10,241 bases of DNA from Deltaproteobacteria bacterium (GTDB taxonomy: Bacteria > Desulfobacterota > GWC2-55-46 > S146-73), in the NCBI GenBank assembly GCA_015492355.1, contig WGFF01000138.1:1-10241 (forward strand), written 5' to 3'. Position 1 is the stretch's first letter. The number at the start of each line of letters is the position of its first letter. The position numbers and the translations under genes are program-made. Positions 7,531 through 10,241 of the stretch are shown in pieces. Under the pieces are notes generated by a model. It did no database searches. It was not told the origin of the DNA and saw nothing but the letters and a program-made list of their open reading frames with translations.

Positions 7531-8760
7531 ATGCTTTCAAGGATAAAAGGTTTTGTGTACCTCCTGTTGATGGTTCCGTGTTTCATGGTGTTGGGTGGTC
7601 TTACGGATACCATGGCAGAGGGTGACCCTGACTATGATCCCCCTCTTGCCCCTCTTGGTCCAGTGCCTGTTCCACCTGACAATCCCATAACACCAGCAAA
7701 GGTGGAGCTGGGTAAACTCCTTTACTTCGATCCCAAGCTCACAGGGGATGCGAGTCTTGCTCGCGTGGACTGTCACGACCCTAAACAGGGCTGGGCATTT
7801 GCAGACCCAATATGCAGGGGGTATCCAGGTACAGTCCACTGGAGGAACTGCCAGACCACCATAAACGTGGGCTACTATGGAAAGCTCTTCTGGCAGGGTA
7901 ATTCCAAGAGCCTCGAAAGACAGGCAAAGTCAGCAGCCCAGGGTGCAGTGGCAGGCAATGGAGAGGTGGATGTGATGGTGGAGAGGCTCAGGCAGACACC
8001 CATGTACATGAAGCTCTTTAAGGAGGCATTCGGTGTGGAGCTTCCCACAGTGCCCCTTGCCTACGCTGCCATCGCCACCTTTGAAAGGGCGGTGCTGTCC
8101 CAGACAGACACTCCCCTTGACAGGTATCTCAAGGGTGACAAGAACGCACTCTCTGATAAGGCTAAAAAGGGTCTTGAACTCTTTACAGGCAAGGCAAACT
8201 GTATCGAGTGCCATAATGGACCCATGCTTACGGACGAGAAGTACTACAACCTTGGTGTCCCCAGGGCGGTGGAGTGGCTCGATACAGGGCTGAACCAGAT
8301 AACCTTCAGGTACGAACTCTATGCCAAGGGCTCACACGAAGTGATGTACAGGGAATTCAAGGATGATCCAGGGCTTTACTACACCACCAAGAGAAAAGAA
8401 GATATGGGCAAGTTCAGGACCCCCTCACTCCGTTACATAAAGTACACCGCCCCGTACATGCATGCGGGACAGTTCTTCACCCTCGAGGAGGTGATAGACT
8501 TTTACAACGAGGGTGGTGGTGAGAACGAGTTTACAGAGAAGATAGGCAACAAGACCCCTATCCTAAAACCCCTCAACCTCACAGACGAGGAAAAGGAGGC
8601 TCTGGTTGCCTTTCTTGAGGAGTTGAGCGGAGAGGAGATAAGGATAGGGGAGGTGAAGGTTCCACCCTATGAGGTATTCCCTGACATATCAGGGCTTACA
8701 CAGGCAAAGGCAAAGAGGACAGGGCTTGAGGAATACCTCTCTCAATGGGGTCTTGAATAA
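7531..8760 (+). CDS. idrP2: Di-heme peroxidase-family protein with altered first heme site (IdrP2-like)
   Basis: Periplasmic protein of 409 residues, paralogous to the preceding one. The signal peptide is about 1-29 (cleavage after TMA). The C-terminal heme motif CIECH (C224, C227, H228) and the axial methionine in APYMHAG are intact. The N-terminal motif reads RVDCH (R78, C81, H82): the first cysteine of CxxCH is replaced by arginine through codon CGC at 7762-7764, one base from TGC. The heme there would be held by a single thioether, or bound poorly, or absent. Two cysteines that the paralogue lacks, C95 (ADPIC) and C107 (HWRNC), follow shortly after. The WDGR segment of the paralogue becomes WQGN, and the C-terminal tail is longer. 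The start has GAGGAGG nine bases upstream. The likely role is as electron-transfer or peroxidase partner of the Idr complex; the altered site may mean it lost one redox centre. Gene order alone suggests P2. Confidence 0.86.
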   Translation: MLSRIKGFVYLLLMVPCFMVLGGLTDTMAEGDPDYDPPLAPLGPVPVPPDNPITPAKVELGKLLYFDPKLTGDASLARVDCHDPKQGWAFADPICRGYPGTVHWRNCQTTINVGYYGKLFWQGNSKSLERQAKSAAQGAVAGNGEVDVMVERLRQTPMYMKLFKEAFGVELPTVPLAYAAIATFERAVLSQTDTPLDRYLKGDKNALSDKAKKGLELFTGKANCIECHNGPMLTDEKYYNLGVPRAVEWLDTGLNQITFRYELYAKGSHEVMYREFKDDPGLYYTTKRKEDMGKFRTPSLRYIKYTAPYMHAGQFFTLEEVIDFYNEGGGENEFTEKIGNKTPILKPLNLTDEEKEALVAFLEELSGEEIRIGEVKVPPYEVFPDISGLTQAKAKRTGLEEYLSQWGLE

Positions 8761-8778
8761 ACCAAGGAGGTAACCATT

Positions 8779-9324
8779 ATGGCTAAAAAGAAGGACTCCC
8801 TTCTTGATAGTTGTATAACCAGGAGGGCATTTCTGCTCGGCAGTGGTGCTGTTGTGGCAGGCACTGTGCTCCTTACAACGGTCCCTGGTTTTGAGGGCAG
8901 AGCCATGGCAGCCCGTATGACCACCTATCCGAGAAAGAAGATAGGCAGACTCAGCAGACTCAAGGTGGATAGCCCGGTTGAATTCACCTACCCTGACAGC
9001 GGTAAGAACTCCAGGTGCATACTTGTAAAGCTCGGTGTGCCTGCTGGCGGGGGTATAGGCAGGATGAGGGACGTTGTTGCCTTCAACACCCTCTGTACCC
9101 ACATGGGCGGTGGGCTTTCAAGGATGTACAAGTCAGCGGACAAGGTGTTGGGACCATGTCCCTTCCATCAGTCCACCTTTGACCTTACCAGACACGGCAT
9201 GATCGTGAGCGGTCATGCAACGGAGAGTCTGCCACAGGTCCTCCTGGAGCTCGATGGTGATGATATATATGCGGTTGGCATGATAGGTCTTATCTACGGC
9301 AGGTACGATAACCTTAAAGGATAA
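8779..9324 (+). CDS. idrB: Tat-exported Rieske 2Fe-2S subunit (IdrB/AioB-like)
   Basis: Small subunit of 181 residues that would carry electrons for the molybdoenzyme encoded 17 bases downstream. A twin-arginine signal is present (TRRAFLLGSG, R15-R16, then a hydrophobic stretch to about residue 45, with AMA as a possible cleavage site). Rieske ligands are C106 and H108 (CTHMGGG) plus C127 and H130 (CPFH). The downstream text (FDLTRHGMIVSGHATESLPQ, DDIYAVGMIGLIYGR) is typical of AioB/IdrB small subunits. The two extra cysteines that form a disulfide between the ligand loops in some AioB proteins are replaced by glycine (G111) and phenylalanine (F129). The catalytic subunit has no signal of its own, so it is probably exported folded with this subunit, as in arsenite oxidase. 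The ribosome site AAGGAGG is well placed before the ATG. The idrB name rests mainly on the neighbouring peroxidase genes. Confidence 0.88.
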   Translation: MAKKKDSLLDSCITRRAFLLGSGAVVAGTVLLTTVPGFEGRAMAARMTTYPRKKIGRLSRLKVDSPVEFTYPDSGKNSRCILVKLGVPAGGGIGRMRDVVAFNTLCTHMGGGLSRMYKSADKVLGPCPFHQSTFDLTRHGMIVSGHATESLPQVLLELDGDDIYAVGMIGLIYGRYDNLKG

Positions 9325-9341
9325 GAAGGAGGTGGATACAA

Positions 9342-10241
9342 ATGTCCTCGACCCCATTTTATCAACCAGCAGATAGTGTGCCACTTCCACCAAGGAATGC
9401 TGAGGTCTTTACCACATGCTGTGATTACTGCATCGTTGCATGTGGATACAAGGTCTATCGCTGGCCCGCAAAGGGTCCCCATGGTGGACCCAGAAAGGGT
9501 GAGAATGCCCTGGGCAGGGATTTTACGCTCGATCCCATGGACGGCAACTGGATAAGTCCCAATCAGTTCACTCAGGCTATACACAACGGCAGGCTCTACA
9601 ACATAGCCATAGTACCTGATGCGGATTCAAAGGTTGTGAACGTGGGTGGCAACCACAGCATACGTGGTGGATGTATAGCCCAGAAGGTCTACAATCCTAA
9701 CAGACCCACCCATGACAGACTCAAGTATCCCATGGTGAGGATATATGACATACTCCAGCCCGTAACATGGGACTTTGCCCTGGACATAATGGCGGAACTC
9801 ACAAGGCATGTGCTGAGGAACCATGGCGAGAATGCCTGGGCACTGAAGTACTATAGCTACCAGTATTTTGAGAACACCTATGCACTTACAAAACTCGCCT
9901 TCAGGAACATCGGCACCCCTGCTGTTGCCCAGCACGATCATCCATCCATAGTCAACTCCGTACCAGGATGGGTCGATATCGGTTACGACATCTTCAGCGC
10001 CTCTTACGAGGACTTCTCCATTGCAGACTGTATCTTCATCTCGGGGACAGACCCGTTCGAGTCGAAGACGATCGTGTGGAACGAATGGATACTCAAGGGG
10101 ATAAAGAAGAACAGGACAAAGGTCATAATGGCTGTTCCGAGGAGGACCGCGGGTGTTGCGTATGCGGAAAAGAAGGGTGGGCTATGGATAGATGTAACAC
10201 CAGGGACAGATACAGTTGTACACATGGCTATATCCCGTGTG
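9342..10241 (+). CDS. idrA: Molybdopterin oxidoreductase catalytic subunit, IdrA/AioA-like (N-terminal 300 residues, runs off the window)
   Basis: Partial gene with an ATG at 9342 after AAGGAGG; all 300 codons to the window edge are open. It belongs to the arsenite oxidase-like branch of the DMSO reductase family, whose full members are roughly 800-900 residues. The start (ADSVPLPPRNAEVFTTCCDYC) parallels AioA. C27-x2-C30-x3-C34 (CDYCIVACGYKVYRW) is the cluster motif, and S106 (HSIRGG) sits where other family members have a fourth cysteine, so a 3Fe-4S cluster is expected. There is no signal peptide. In the AioA active-site region (His195...Glu203), H198 is kept (QHDHPSIVNSV) but the glutamate position is S206 or V207. 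The Gly-rich stretch before FENT in AioA is also shortened here (SYQYFENTYALTKL). Together with two flanking di-heme peroxidases this favours iodate reductase, reducing iodate in the periplasm with electrons from quinol or cytochrome, over arsenite oxidase. Substrate assignment remains inference, and the Mo-cofactor half lies outside the window. Confidence 0.85.
   Translation, partial: MSSTPFYQPADSVPLPPRNAEVFTTCCDYCIVACGYKVYRWPAKGPHGGPRKGENALGRDFTLDPMDGNWISPNQFTQAIHNGRLYNIAIVPDADSKVVNVGGNHSIRGGCIAQKVYNPNRPTHDRLKYPMVRIYDILQPVTWDFALDIMAELTRHVLRNHGENAWALKYYSYQYFENTYALTKLAFRNIGTPAVAQHDHPSIVNSVPGWVDIGYDIFSASYEDFSIADCIFISGTDPFESKTIVWNEWILKGIKKNRTKVIMAVPRRTAGVAYAEKKGGLWIDVTPGTDTVVHMAISRV

Noticed and set aside
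8779..10241. Arsenite oxidase (AioBA)
   Set aside because: The B-A order and 3Fe-4S motif fit, but the arsenite-pocket glutamate appears absent and two di-heme peroxidases sit directly upstream, which is the Idr signature. It is not fully excluded, because most of the catalytic subunit is outside the window.

Overview
The window carries one two-component regulatory operon and, downstream of it, the first six genes of a periplasmic respiratory operon. All genes are on the plus strand. The host looks like a Gram-negative bacterium, because the window has an outer-membrane porin, Tat and Sec signals and periplasmic c-type cytochromes. Arginine is mostly AGG/AGA and isoleucine is often ATA. That codon style, the NtrC-type regulation and the cytochrome-rich content would fit Nitrospirota or a similar deep-branching lineage, but this is a weak guess made without any database comparison.

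Layout: 1-313 is non-coding with a possible sigma70-like promoter. 314-2623 encodes a membrane sensor histidine kinase (large periplasmic sensor, HAMP, PAS, HisKA, HATPase), followed after 14 bases by a sigma54-activating response regulator (2638-4041). The 292-base gap 4042-4333 holds a very good -24/-12 sigma54 promoter (4193-4207) and, about 85-110 bases upstream of its predicted start, two 17-bp palindromes of the form TGGTAR-N5-TTACCA plus a degenerate third. This is the classic layout of an NtrC-family enhancer. Downstream come a 16-22-strand-type porin (4334-5551), a cupredoxin-like protein with a carboxypeptidase-regulatory-like C-terminus (5588-6358), two di-heme cytochrome c peroxidase/MauG-type proteins (6388-7518, 7531-8760), a Tat-exported Rieske subunit (8779-9324) and the N-terminal 300 residues of a molybdopterin (DMSO reductase family, AioA-like) catalytic subunit that runs off the window. 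Gaps are only 12-36 bases and each gene has a strong Shine-Dalgarno sequence, so this reads as one operon.

The combination Rieske + AioA-like molybdoenzyme + two di-heme peroxidases is the signature of dissimilatory iodate reductase (IdrA, IdrB, IdrP1, IdrP2) rather than arsenite oxidase. The catalytic subunit keeps the AioA-type 3Fe-4S motif but appears to lack the arsenite-pocket glutamate. The best interpretation is an Idr-type oxyanion reductase operon in an unusual arrangement (P1-P2-B-A rather than A-B-P1-P2), extended with a porin and a possible blue-copper electron carrier, and placed under a dedicated sensor kinase/sigma54 activator. Iodate as the substrate is inferred, not shown. 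One peroxidase has an altered first heme site (RxxCH instead of CxxCH), and the activator has GAFTDA instead of GAFTGA.
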